DNA of 64,000 bases from Oreohelix idahoensis (GCA_024509875.1 JAMPIV010004470.1:62001-126000); one strand, 5' to 3'. Numbered from the stretch's first letter, positions 21,576 to 32,958 are shown. Made by a program: numbers and translations. The notes: generated by a model not told the origin, from the letters alone.

Positions 21576-22990
21576 GACTGGTTGTTAAAGTTGGGTTATG
21601 TATATAGGGATATGTTTATATATACAATAATTTATTATTCCTGACCCCCCACATTCTTTTGGGCAGGAATTTCAAATCAAAACAAACAACTTGTGGTTAC
21701 AGTCTGTAAATAAATAGTGTTGGATCTCTGTCCATAATTTTCACCAAATAAAAAGTCACTGGAAACAAGTACTCTCACAGTTCTGGGTTGAAACTTATTC
21801 TGAACTCTATGCTTATGTGTGAAGGTTTGGTTGTTAAATCATGCTCAGAAATTGAAGTCATAAGTTGTGGCTGTTCTATTCATTTTGAATTGCTTAAATG
21901 AACTGTCATGTGCCTGTATGCCAGACACTTATCTGAATAATAGGTTTGATGTAGTTGCAGGCTCCAGAAGGTTTTGGTTCACCACATAGTTCTTGACTGG
22001 AAGCAGTTAAGAGTGTAGCTGCATTCTATCTGTAGAGCATCCACTCAGATATACTGTCTTCACCAGGTCTATTTAAACTCTCTATGTCTGGTAATATCTT
22101 TCCTGAAACAAGAGCGAAATTGCCTTCCCTATATCACTGGTCTAAACTATTCTCAAGCCACAACAAAACACATTATGATCAACTGAGTCATACACGTGGG
22201 CTGAACATTTGCCCCAAACCTTAGTTTCCTATATCCACAGTCAGTTCTGTGATTTCATTCTTTTTTTCAATAAGCTTCAAAACCACTATCTCTCAAGTAG
22301 TGATTGCTTTCCATAATTCAATATGTGAGGTTGCAAAAGTCCAGTGACCTGTTTATTTCTTTCTTTCAAACAGTCTATGCATGATTTTACATAAGCCCTT
22401 ATCATGTAAGGCACTGCAAAAGCCAACATCTCTTTTGGTCTACTGCATTGGCATTCGCAAACGTTGTACAGCCATTAACCAATATATTTTCTCTTTTTAC
22501 CTACAGTCGTAAAAGTGTAAGGCCAATTGCCGAACATTTTCACACATTTATTTCCTGTTCATATAAAACTGCATTAGGCACCTACGTAGGTCGACATGAC
22601 ATAACCTACTTCCTACTAAGACTGCTTCTACCGTGGCGTCGTACCTTTTCAAATGGCAAATGTCGAACTCAATTTTGGCGGCACACACTTTTGTGGCCTT
22701 CATGTTTAATACTAACAATAATATTACAAATAAAGTTTTCTCTCTTACCCCAAGCAATGAATATTACACAATAGGTACACAGTTGACTTAGTAATCAATG
22801 GGTATTTAGATTACTCTAGCGTCCAGACAGCAAAGGCATCGGTCACTAATGCTTTGTATCTGCTCTCAATGTGTCTTGGGTTTTTCAATTTTCAAAAGGC
22901 CGTCTGTACTAACTTGAAGTTACATTTTATCGCCCTATCCTACACTACCCCCTAACCAATCAATTCGAGCGTCGAGAAATTTCAACTTTT
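21576..22990. other. Intron sequence, nothing recognisable
   Basis: No repeat array or recognised domain. The open frames at 22448-22774 (+) and 22548-22757 (-) overlap on opposite strands and show no family motifs. Confidence 0.4.
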
Positions 22991-22995
22991 CTCAT
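22991..22995. other. Target-site duplication of element 2 (left, CTCAT)
   Basis: CTCAT directly before the 5' LTR recurs at 31731-31735 directly after the 3' LTR. Confidence 0.95.
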
Positions 22996-25337
22996 TGTCG
23001 CGAAATTGGTTTCAAGTCATTGCAAATGAGTTCAGTTAGATTTATAAACCCATCTACGATCGAGTGACCGCTTTCAAAATGGCGGCGTATCAGCGAAATG
23101 TGTATCGGACAGAGGAAATCGCCAACGATAAAATAAAACGAAGGGAATCCGTATGAAAAGGATTTTACATTTCAGTACAGGGAAGGATGGTGTATAACTG
23201 CATATAAGATGGAACGGTAGGAAGTTCTCATTTTCGGAGATATATGCGTATTTCGGCTGCCCACAGTTACGCTAACAGCTGGTAAACCCACTTCTGTTCG
23301 AAATATTAAAATCAACATATAACAGTTTGGGAATTTACATGGATAGGAAGATAGAGTTTTATCAGCTGTATAAAACTAGATAAGATGGAACAATATGGAT
23401 ATTATATATGCTGAGAATGAGAAAGGCAAAATTTCAGTCGACGCACAGATCTGCCGAAATCACTGTTCGGGAAGGATTTTTCAGGTTAGGTTTAAGCTGT
23501 GACGTCGGTACTCTCCGATACGTCCGCGCTATACGTATTTAAAGCGGATCGGTAAACTGAGAGAGATACACAACGCAAGAGGTTGAGACAAGACTGAGGG
23601 CAGATAACGCCACGACTCTAAATCCATCTGAAGTGTGAGCGGATCGCCAGAAAATTTCAGTCTAAGTGTCTGGAGTCTGAGGGTAAGCGAATTTACGATA
23701 GCTATCCTGTATAATAATTTCTTTTATTTTGTATTACAGGTTCATTTAGAATTCACAAAATATGCCTGTATAATATTCATTGATATAACGTATTATTATT
23801 TTAATATGATTTATTCATGTGCTTAGTGGAAGATGGTTGCTTGTACAAAAACGGATCAAGACTAGCCCCACAGCCAAAAAGAAAATATTTATTATATTTA
23901 ATGCTGTATCTCGTCGATATTAAATGCATTATCGCTTACGAAGATAAAGGCAGTCCCATGACCAGAGATTGTCTTAGGGAAATAAATTGTTAGAAGCTTC
24001 AGCATGGAAGATACCGCTTTTACGAGGTTAGGTGACTAGTCCCCTTCCTCGCTGCCTTTGCCTCCCCTAGTTCGAGCGCACAACTTTGTACCCATTTACA
24101 GCTGGTAAAATGGAGTGTTCCACAGCCAGGTTTCAATTCCAAAACTATGTAATGGTACTACCAAAGAAAGCAACTTGATCGCTTGGTCACTCTCTTTATT
24201 TATGTATTACTTTTGTGTAGATGCTAAGGATAGCATCAGTATTTGAATTTGTACTTGATATGATTTGGAAGGATCAAGTTATAGCATATGAAGGGATGTA
24301 TAGGAGCGGAATAAACCAGATGATGTTTATTACTGATATGTTAATATTAATTCTGTATCATTGAAATGATGTTACTTGCTCTGACTGTATAACTTTGACA
24401 CCTGATGACTGACTAGTCTGACTTATGTGCTAGTCAGTTACCCTTACTTGAAATGTTAATATTAATGCTATATCACTGAATTGATGTCCTTAACTACTAT
24501 GATTGTATAACGGTGACATCTGATGACTGACTGGTCTGACATCTGTGCTAGTCAGCTACAAGTCTAGCCAGATACTAGCCAAGGCTGATATGTTGCAGGT
24601 TCCATGAAATAACTCAAACCAGACTGTCCAGTATCAGAAGCCGGTGCAGTTCATCCGAGGCAATCCCACAAAAGTGCAGGACCCCAAAGAGTGAACTTCA
24701 ACTGGTCATTGGCATCCCTACTGTTGGGCCTACCAAGTCTGATATCAGCAAAGGACAGTTTCAGCAGTACCAAGTTGGAAAGATAAGTGTCCTGTTTGAC
24801 ACTGACCACCTATACATGTGAAACAGCCAATAGTTGAAAACAATAAGTAACCATACATAAACTCAGTCAACTGATGACAGTTATCCTTAAATTCAAAGGA
24901 CTAATAACAGTGATTTCAGTAACTTTCTTATTTAAGATCTTGAAGTCTAAACAGACAATAATAGTAATTGTGTGAATATTTTTATATATATGTGTATACT
25001 CTTTTTCCAACTAGTAGAAATAGAATAATAGTGCAATTATTAAAATATTTTTAACTGTACCTGAGGAATTATTCACTTATTACATTTGTGGTCACAGTGA
25101 ATGTTCATTTTATTATCCCCTAGAATAAAAGTAATCATAAGATAGTCACAGGGAGGAGACACCTTAAATCCTGGTACTACTTCTTACCAACTGGGCCAGG
25201 GTTTTCACAGTCTGACTATTTTTATGATAACAATACACCAGTGCTTATTTCTAAGACTGGGGTATTACTTGTAAGACCAGAACTCTTTACTGGCATACTT
25301 TTACATAATAAATAATTTTAAATAACCTCCCGCTACA
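22996..25337 (+). repeat. Element 2 5' LTR (2342 bp)
   Basis: Begins TGTCGCGAAATTGG and ends CCCGCTACA. A TATTTAAAG box near 23536 is a likely promoter; GAGGGTAAGC near 23678 and TATTACAGGT near 23735 look like a splice donor and acceptor bounding a 60-bp interval. Positions 24046-24120 carry the module shared with element 1's LTRs. Within the part absent from the 3' LTR, a unit of about 115 bp (beginning GATATGTTAATATTAATTCT) occurs twice (about 24335-24450 and 24450-24560). Confidence 0.95.
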
Positions 25338-25338
25338 G

Positions 25339-25356
25339 TGGGGGCTCGTCCGGGAT
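25339..25356 (+). promoter_or_regulatory. Element 2 primer-binding site (tRNA-Pro type)
   Basis: TGGGGGCTCGTCCGGGAT, one base after the LTR, is the 18-nt sequence complementary to the 3' end of tRNA-Pro that primes reverse transcription in many retroelements. Confidence 0.95.
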
Positions 25357-25599
25357 ATATCTTTGATATTCCTGAGCCATCTTTCTATTTCTGCTGTTTT
25401 GATATATTTTTTTTTTTGAAAGAGTAAACATAATAGGAAATATTTATATTTTTTGTAGGAGTACCATTGAGTACAGATAAGACAGCTGTTTCATATATGG
25501 TGAAGTCAGTTTAATTAACTTTAATTTTAAATAAGTTAATTATATTGTAGTAAATTAGTTTGAGTAAGATCGCTTGCCCTACTAGACTACAGATACATC

Positions 25600-27114
25600 A
25601 TGGCTGACTTGGTCAAATTTAGGTCTGCTACACTGCAGGTGGGAAAAGAGCTTGGCATGGATGGTGACGCTCTGATCCGGTATGTCACGACGGAATGTGA
25701 AAAGTACACCGAGAGAGAAGCAAAGCAATTGGAAGCAGAAAGAGAAGCCAAGAAATTGGAAGCAGAAAGAGAAGCCAAGAAATTGGAAGCAGAAAGAGAA
25801 GCCAAGAAATTGGAAGCAGAAAGAGAAGCCAAGAAATTGGAAGCAGAAAGAGAAGCCAAGAAATTAGAAGCTGAGAGAGAAGAAAGGAGGTTACAAGCAG
25901 AGAGAGACCATGAGCTGAAAATGAGACAGCTTGATCTTGAACTTCAGGCTGGGACTATCACCCATGGTAATAGCTCACCTCATTCTGCGAATAGCTCTTT
26001 TCAGAACACAGCAAATGGGGCCATGAACTTCCACCTAGATCCATTTGTTGAAAAGGAGGACGCAATAGAGTCGTACCTGGATAGGTATGAAAGGCTAGCC
26101 TCTACCTATGGACTGGAAAAGGAAAAATGGAGTCTAAAGTTATCCCAGGGATTGAGAGGTATTGCATATGATGTGTTTCTGAAACTCCCCAAAGAAGATC
26201 AGGAAAATTATGAGATACTAAAGCAAGCCTTACTGATCCGGTATGAAAAGAACTCTGAGGCATATAGGAAGAAATTTAGAACTTCTAAACCTCTACCTGG
26301 AGAAACATATAACCAGTTCTCAGCTAGGCTAGAAACGTATTTGTTGAAATGGAGTAGTTTAGGTAAGTATCAGAAAACATACGAGGATCTGAAAGAAATG
26401 GTTATGTTAGAGCAAGTGAAAGATTCCATGTCTCAAGAAATGCGGAAATTCCTTATGGAACAAGGAGCAGAGAGGCTGGAAGACACTTTGAAATGTGCAG
26501 AGAGGTACCAAGCCGCTCAAGCTGAACTAGTAGGAACGAAAAGGAAGCAGGTAGAAGGATATAAGCCACCACCGCAGAATACCCAGTTTGACCAGAAGGA
26601 TCATCCATACAGAAATAAGCCAAGATTTGATAATAAGGACAAGAACCCTCAGACTCAGGAAAAGAAACCCTACAAACAGGGAGATAAGTGGTGCAAAATT
26701 TGTAAGATGAGCAACCACAACACTGTAGATTGTAGAAGGAAAACCCCTCATCACGCTGCATGTTTAGCAACAGGGAATAGGACAGATATGATGGAACTGA
26801 CAGGGAGTCAGAATAGCCTCCGTCATCCCCCTGTGAGTGAGCTCGTAACCGTGAACGGCAATCGAGTCATGTGCTTATATGATACCGGCCTGGATTTCGA
26901 CTCAGTTGTGAGTTCAACCCTAGTGCACTCTGATCAAATTACCACAGACACCGTGGAAATACAAGGGGCAACTAAGGGAACAGCAACCATGACACTTCCT
27001 ATAGCTAGGATCAATGTGAAATCTCGCTACGTGGAAGGAGTGATAACAGCCGCAGTGATAGATGACCCTATATACCCGCTGATATTGGGGTGTAGGTATG
27101 TATTTTTTGGGTGA
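25600..27114 (+). CDS. gag-pro: Element 2 Gag and protease
   Basis: The ATG at 25600 opens MADLVKFRSATLQVGKELGM. Residues 45-105 are a charged coiled coil made of tandem EREAKKLEA units, repeated at the DNA level every 27 bp (25725-25865). The capsid-like region (about residues 145-310) includes LDPFVEKEDAIESYLDRYER and GETYNQFSARLETYLLKW. A CCHC zinc knuckle follows (CKICKMSNHNTVDC, about residue 366). The protease is in the same frame: LYDTG active site and PLILGCRY near the end. The frame stops at 27114 because of one extra T in the T6 run at 27101-27106; the following frame carries integrase. The element makes Gag and protease as one fused frame. Confidence 0.93.
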   Translation: MADLVKFRSATLQVGKELGMDGDALIRYVTTECEKYTEREAKQLEAEREAKKLEAEREAKKLEAEREAKKLEAEREAKKLEAEREAKKLEAEREERRLQAERDHELKMRQLDLELQAGTITHGNSSPHSANSSFQNTANGAMNFHLDPFVEKEDAIESYLDRYERLASTYGLEKEKWSLKLSQGLRGIAYDVFLKLPKEDQENYEILKQALLIRYEKNSEAYRKKFRTSKPLPGETYNQFSARLETYLLKWSSLGKYQKTYEDLKEMVMLEQVKDSMSQEMRKFLMEQGAERLEDTLKCAERYQAAQAELVGTKRKQVEGYKPPPQNTQFDQKDHPYRNKPRFDNKDKNPQTQEKKPYKQGDKWCKICKMSNHNTVDCRRKTPHHAACLATGNRTDMMELTGSQNSLRHPPVSELVTVNGNRVMCLYDTGLDFDSVVSSTLVHSDQITTDTVEIQGATKGTATMTLPIARINVKSRYVEGVITAAVIDDPIYPLILGCRYVFFG

Positions 27115-28183
27115 CCCAGTAAAACCTGTTGTCCTGGCAGCAGTCCAGACCAGGTCGAGCACCAAAAACGAGGAGGAAAATCCTAACAATACTCAGCCAG
27201 AGCAGATGAAACAGGCTCAATCAGAAGATGACACATTGAAGCCTTGTTTTGGCAAATTGCCAAAGGCCCATAACCCTCCAGAAAAAGGAGACTTGTATAT
27301 GAAAAATGGACTACTGTATAGAAAAGCTGGTACAGGACCTCAAGGACATGGACAGCTGGTAGTACCAAAGTCATACAGGGAGAAAGTTATGGAGCTCGCA
27401 CATGCTATTCCATTTAGTGGACACATGGGAATTGGTGCCACCAGTCAACGGATAGCTTGTCACTATTACTGGCCAGGGATCACGGAAGATATCAAACGAT
27501 ATGTGAAATCTTGTCCAGAGTGTCAACGTGTAGCCCCCAAGCATGGGACTGCACCAGCAACTCTAGGAGAAATGCCAATCATGGGTACTCCATTCGAGAG
27601 AGTTGCAGTGGATATTGTTGGACCCCTCACTAGGACTAAGAGAAGGAATAGTTATATCTTAACTCTAGTTGATACATGCTCTATGTGGGGAGAGGCCGTA
27701 GCCATGGCATCTATAGATTCTAAGCATGTGGCAGAGGCATTGTTGACAATATTCACCCGGTTAGGCTTTCCACATCAAATATTGACGGACAATGGTTCCC
27801 AGTTCAAGGGAAAGCTAACCCAAGAAGTGTTCAGGATTTTTCAAGCCAGACATTATCATTGCTCTCCTTATCACCCACAAGGAAATGGTCAAGTCGAGCG
27901 GTTCAACGGTACGCTCATTTCTATTCTCAGGAAGCTGGCAAGTGAAAAACCTGAAACATGGGATGTATACTTACCCGCTGCATTATTCGCATACCGGGAA
28001 GTCCCACACAATTCCACAGGAATGGCACCGGCCACATTGTTGTTTGGTCGGCCTATAAAAGGTCCACTGGAAGCATTGCTGCGGACTTGGACAGATGAGA
28101 AGGCAGAGGAAAGTGTCACCTCATCAATTCAGTATGTAAATGAGTTGACCACTCGACTGAAAAATGGGCTGGAAATTGGCTAA
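27107..28183 (+). CDS. pol: Element 2 integrase
   Basis: After the T-run the frame runs through a linker rich in E, Q and N into an integrase: H-H-C-C finger (LAHAIPFSGHMG ... CPECQRV, about 27397-27530), D in VAVDIVGPL, D in ILTDNGSQFKG and E in NGQVERFNGTL, then LLFGRPIKGPLEALL. All three catalytic acids are present. The frame breaks near the A5 run at 28147-28151 and continues in the next frame (about 28150-28270: a basic stretch with RRARKKHTEYYNRKQR) to a second break at the A6 run 28264-28269. Each break is explained by one extra A. Confidence 0.92.
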   Translation: MGDPVKPVVLAAVQTRSSTKNEEENPNNTQPEQMKQAQSEDDTLKPCFGKLPKAHNPPEKGDLYMKNGLLYRKAGTGPQGHGQLVVPKSYREKVMELAHAIPFSGHMGIGATSQRIACHYYWPGITEDIKRYVKSCPECQRVAPKHGTAPATLGEMPIMGTPFERVAVDIVGPLTRTKRRNSYILTLVDTCSMWGEAVAMASIDSKHVAEALLTIFTRLGFPHQILTDNGSQFKGKLTQEVFRIFQARHYHCSPYHPQGNGQVERFNGTLISILRKLASEKPETWDVYLPAALFAYREVPHNSTGMAPATLLFGRPIKGPLEALLRTWTDEKAEESVTSSIQYVNELTTRLKNGLEIG

Positions 28184-28251
28184 TGACAATCTTCGCAGAG
28201 CCAGAAAGAAACATACTGAATACTATAACAGAAAGCAAAGGATAGGGAAAC

Positions 28252-28872
28252 TTGCTGTTGGAGAAAAAAGTGCTTCTTCTATTGCCCAGCAGTAACAACA
28301 AACTGCAGATTGGTTGGCAGGGTCCATATAACGTGCTAGAGAAAATATCGAGGACTAATTACAAAATTGACAAGAAGGGCAAAGAAAGGGTGTACCATGT
28401 TAATCTGTTAAAGAAATATTATGACAGGACATCAACGGAGGTAGCTCATATGATGACTCTGGCCATCGCAACCGAAATGAAGCATGAACCACTTACCTCA
28501 ATAGAGTATCCATTAAGACCGACTGAGACATATGAACAAGTCAAAATTAGTACTCAGTTAACTCAGGAACAGAGGGAGCAAGTTAAAGAAGTTTTAAAAA
28601 CACATGCAGATGTGTTAACTGATACACCAGGATGCACCAACTTATTGACATATGATATGAAGGTCATCGATCCAACACCTATCTGCATGAAGACCTACCC
28701 TATACCATATGCCAAGGCACAGGCATTGAAGGAGGAAATTGATTATCTGTTGCAAGAACAAATCATTTCCAAGTCAGAATCACCTTACAGTTCAAGTGTT
28801 GTACTGTTGAGAAAACCAAGTGGAGAACACCGACTCTGTATCAAAACGCACCAAGCGTATTTTCAAGGATGA
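28252..28872 (+). pseudogene. pol: Element 2 integrase C-terminus and N-terminal reverse transcriptase, truncated
   Basis: The start contains LLPSSNNKLQIGWQGPYNV, the integrase C-terminal module matching element 1, then the linker and the first part of reverse transcriptase (DPTPICMKTYPIPYAKAQ, LLRKPSGEHRLCI). At about 28841 the next expected block is absent: comparison with element 1 shows about 73 codons missing, including the LDLSKGYWQ and PFGL motifs. Sequence resumes in another frame at the NAPSVF motif. This is an internal deletion, not a homopolymer slip, and it inactivates the enzyme. Confidence 0.9.
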
Positions 28873-29762
28873 TGAGGAAATTGCTGGAACCCTTGAACAA
28901 CTCTAACATCACCAACTTTATGGATGACATTCTCATAGCCACGGAAACATTTGAGGATCATCTACATTCTCTATCAATGTTACTGGGTAGACTCAGAGAG
29001 GCAGGTTTGACTGCTCGTCCAACAAAGTGTGTAATCGGATGTCAGGAATTAGAATTTTTGGGACATACAATTTGTCATGGAAACATGTCTCCTGATCCCA
29101 AAAATATAGAAAAGTTAAGGAATGCACCTAGACCACAGACAAAAAAGGATGTGAGGTCGTTCGTATCCTTAGGAGGATTCTATCAAAAGTACATCAAAGA
29201 CTTCAACACCTTATGTGCACCTTTGACGGATCTGACAAAGAAAGGAAAACCTGACACAATAAAGTGGACGGCGGAGTGTGAGCATGCATATTCAGAATTG
29301 AAGCATAGACTCACTAGTAAGCCTATTCTGAAGTTACCAGATCTGACGCAAGAGTTTATAGTACGGACTGATGCAAGCAATGTAGGAATTGGGGCCGCGC
29401 TTTTGCAAAAATCTCAGACCCAGAATGAGGAACTGTTTCCTGTGGCTTATGCCAGCCGCAAGTTGAACGTGGCAGAAAAGAATTACTCTACTATAGAGAG
29501 GGAATGTTTAGCATTGGTGTGGGCCATCAATAAGTTTCAACCCTATTTGTATGGCAAACCATTTGTGGTCCAGTGCGATCATCAACCCCTATCATTTTTG
29601 GCCTCATCACGTCATGCAAACACTCGCTTATTAAGATGGTCATTATTGATTCAGCCATATTCCTTCACTATTGAATATATTCCGGGAAAACAGAATGTAG
29701 GCGCAGATTTTCTAAGTCGCCATCCCACAGAGCTTGAGGAGGATAGAAGGAAGGAAAACTAA
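28869..29762 (+). pseudogene. pol: Element 2 C-terminal reverse transcriptase and RNase H
   Basis: Starts just after the deletion with MMRKLLEPL, then the catalytic FMDDILIATETFEDHL (YxDD-type, here FMDD), the thumb and connection (GCQELEFLGHTI, KKDVRSFVSLGGFY), and a full RNase H: RTDASNVGIGAALLQ, YASRKLNVAEKNYSTIEREC, VQCDHQPLSFL and YIPGKQNVGADFLSRHP. The frame ends at 29762 with no integrase after it. The RNase H looks intact, but it follows a reverse transcriptase lacking its core. Confidence 0.92.
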
Positions 29763-29842
29763 CCTCGGAATGGTCGATTTGCAATTGTCTTGTACCCAAT
29801 AGTTAAGCTAGATATCATCCAGCTTAAAATATGGGGGAGCTA
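29763..29842 (+). other. Element 2 3' untranslated region and polypurine tract
   Basis: Short stretch between the RNase H stop and the 3' LTR, ending AAAATATGGGGGAGCTA directly before TGTCGCG. Confidence 0.85.
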
Positions 29843-31730
29843 TGTCGCGAAATTGGTTTCAAGTCATTGCAAATGAGTTCAGTTAGATTTATAAACCCAT
29901 CTACGATCGAGTGACCGCTTTCAAAATGGCGGCGTATCAGCGAAATGTGTATCGGACAGAGGAAATCGCCAACGATAAAATAAAACGAAGGGAATCCGTA
30001 TGAAAAGGATTTTACATTTCAGTACAGGGAAGGATGGTGTATAACTGCATATAAGATGGAACGGTAGGAAGTTCTCATTTTCGGAGATATATGCGTATTT
30101 CGGCTGCCCACAGTTACGCTAACAGCTGGTAAACCCACTTCTGTTCGAAATATTAAAATCAACATATAACAGTTTGGGAATTTACATGGATAGGAAGATA
30201 GAGTTTTATCAGCTGTATAAAACTAGATAAGATGGAACAATATGGATATTATATATGCTGAGAATGAGAAAGGCAAAATTTCAGTCGACGCACAGATCTG
30301 CCGAAATCACTGTTCGGGAAGGATTTTTCAGGTTAGGTTTAAGCTGTGACGTCGGTACTCTCCGATACGTCCGCGCTATACGTATTTAAAGCGGATCGGT
30401 AAACTGAGAGAGATACACAACGCAAGAGGTTGAGACAAGACTGAGGGCAGATAACGCCACGACTCTAAATCCATCTGAAGTGTGAGCGGATCGCCAGAAA
30501 ATTTCAGTCTAAGTGTCTGGAGTCTGAGGGTAAGCGAATTTACGATAGCTATCCTGTATAATAATTTCTTTTATTTTGTATTACAGGTTCATTTAGAATT
30601 CACAAAATATGCCTGTATAATATTCATTGATATAACGTATTATTATTTTAATATGATTTATTCATGTGCTTAGTGGAAGATGGTTGCTTGTACAAAAACG
30701 GATCAAGACTAGCCCCACAGCCAAATAGAAAATATTTATTATATTTAATGCTGTATCTCGTCGATATTAAATGCATTATCGCTTACGAAGATAAAGGCAG
30801 TCCCATGACCAGAGATTGTCTTAGGGAAATAAATTGTTAGAAGCTTCAGCATGGAAGATACCGCTTTTACGAGGTTAGGTGACTAGTCCCCTTCCTCGCT
30901 GCCTTTGCCTCCCTAGTTCGAGCGCACAACTTTGTACCCATTTACAGCTGGTAAACTGGAGTGTTCTATAGCCAAGGCTGATATGTTGCAGGTTCCATGA
31001 AATAACTCAAACCAGACTGTCCAGTATCAGAAGCCGGTGCAGTTCATCCGAGGCAATCCCACAAAAGTGCAGGACCCCAAAGAGTGAACTTCAACTGGTC
31101 ATTGGCATCCCTACTGTTGGGCCTACCAAGTCTGATATCAGCAAAGGACAGTTTCAGCAGTACCAAGTTGGAAAGATAAGTGTCCTGTTTGACACTGACC
31201 ACCTATACATGTGAAACAGCCAATAGTTGAAAACAATAAGTAACCATACATAAACTCAGTCAACTGATGACAGTTATCCTTAAATTCAAAGGACTAATAA
31301 CAGTGATTTCAGTAACTTTCTTATTTAAGATCTTGAAGTCTAAACAGACAATAATAGTAATTGTGTGAATATTTTTATATATATGTGTATACTCTTTTTC
31401 CAACTAGTAGAAATAGAATAATAGTGCAATTATTAAAATATTTTTAACTGTACCTGAGGAATTATTCACTTATTACATTTGTGGTCACAGTGAATGTTCA
31501 TTTTATTATCCCCTAGAATATAAGTAATCATAAGATAGTCACAGGGAGGAGACACCTTAAATCCTGGTACTACTTCTTACCAACTGGGCCAGGGTTTTCA
31601 CAGTCTGACTATTTGTATGATAACAATACACCAGTGCTTATTTCTAAGACTGGGGTATTACTTGTAAGACCAGAACTCTTTACTGGCATACTTTTACATA
31701 ATAAATAATTTTAAATAACCTCCCGCTACA
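29843..31730 (+). repeat. Element 2 3' LTR (1888 bp)
   Basis: Same as 22996-25337 apart from a few substitutions and the loss of 453 bp. The junction near 30970 (GTTCTATAGCCAAGGCTG) falls at an AGCCA motif that borders both sides of the missing segment in the 5' LTR (24124-24128 and 24577-24581). Followed by CTCAT. Confidence 0.95.
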
Positions 31731-31735
31731 CTCAT

Positions 31736-32407
31736 GCAACCAAATTGAGCGTTCGCTCGTCTGTTTTTTATTTATTATTACCATTATCTTTGTTATTAAT
31801 GGGTCGATTTTTAATCTAGAAAGTGATTATTAAACAGACGACGGTCCTCTATCATCCTATCTAGATTTCATTTACTTAGTTATTTTTCGTTTTCATCTAG
31901 GTAATTTTATTGTAATTATTTGCTCCTTCTTCCTAACCAATTTGATTTTCTAAGGCAAGATGATGTAATACAAAAGAAATTGTTATGGTAAGATATTAAT
32001 TAATATTAGCGCTATCATTCAAAATGTATAGTTTATTTACTCTTTTTATTTGGAAATCAATACATTATCTAAGTTTTTCTTTTCAAACGCACAGTTTAGG
32101 CATTATTTTCCAATTTAATCCACCCCTTCTCTCCTTTTACAAAACGCGGTAACAGTTGGCTTGTTGCCAAACTCTGATAACGTTAGTTAGGAAAGGTAGA
32201 TCGTGTGCGGGTTTTAAAGGGGGATGGGTAACTTATTTTGCGCTCGTCGTTAGAAAATTCAAATATTTTGTCCAATTTTTAGCGGTAGATTTTACCGTGT
32301 TCTTGGCAAATATCAAATGCAGTAGTTAGTAATAGATTTTAGGACTACGTTGGTTAATTTTCAAGCGGGGAAATTTGAGCAGGGGGTACACAGATCCATT
32401 TCACCAC
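31736..32407. other. Intron sequence, nothing recognisable
   Basis: Host intron resuming after element 2; T-rich in places. No coding frame or repeat array. Confidence 0.4.
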
Positions 32408-32655
32408 AAGGGTGTACCAGAAATAAGAGAACTCAAATCACCATAATCAAATAAAACAACAGAGTGTACGAGAAATAAGAGATCTCAAATCACCATTATC
32501 AACTAAAACAGCAGAGTGCACGAGAAATAAGAGAACTCAAATCAACATCATCAACTAAAACAACAGAGTCTACCAGAAATAAGAGAACTCATATCAGCAT
32601 CATCAACTAAAACATCAGAGTGTATCAGAAATAAAAGATCACCATCATCAACATT
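32408..32655. repeat. 52-bp minisatellite, array 3 of 3
   Basis: About five copies of the unit found at 6850-7145 and 20618-21319. Confidence 0.95.
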
Positions 32656-32958
32656 TCACTAATTTCTCCTTATGTAGCATTGATCCACCCTTACACTTGA
32701 TCTTCTCGCCGCAGGAAGCAGCATGTATGTGCTCTTGAACTAATGGTTTATGTAACAATGTGTTTATCAAGATGATTTAGCTGCCTCATACAAACCTGAT
32801 AGATGGTGTCTCCTTATGCTGGAGGGAGCGGGAGTCGCTATTTATGTGTCTCATTACAGAGCGACGGGAGCAACACGGGGAACCCGTAACGCTTGTTAGT
32901 AAAAGAAGTCAGTGCCGGAATAAAGAAACCATAAACTAGAGCTCACTGTCTCGGACAT

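Larger units (their letters stand above)
22996..31730 (+). mobile_element. Element 2: Gmr1-like Ty3/gypsy LTR retrotransposon (defective)
   Basis: An 8.7-kb insertion with TG...CA LTRs, a 5-bp duplication (CTCAT), an exact tRNA-Pro-type primer site at 25339-25356 and a polypurine tract before the 3' LTR. Shared LTR sequence differs at only a handful of bases, so it is young. Order is Gag-protease, integrase, reverse transcriptase, RNase H. The 3' LTR lacks 453 bp present in the 5' LTR, and the middle of reverse transcriptase is deleted. It lies in the same large FREP intron as element 1. Confidence 0.95.

Noticed and set aside
23635..23826. 63-residue frame repeated at 30482-30673 as a gene
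   Set aside because: It lies in the two LTR copies of element 2, has no motif, and does not begin with ATG.
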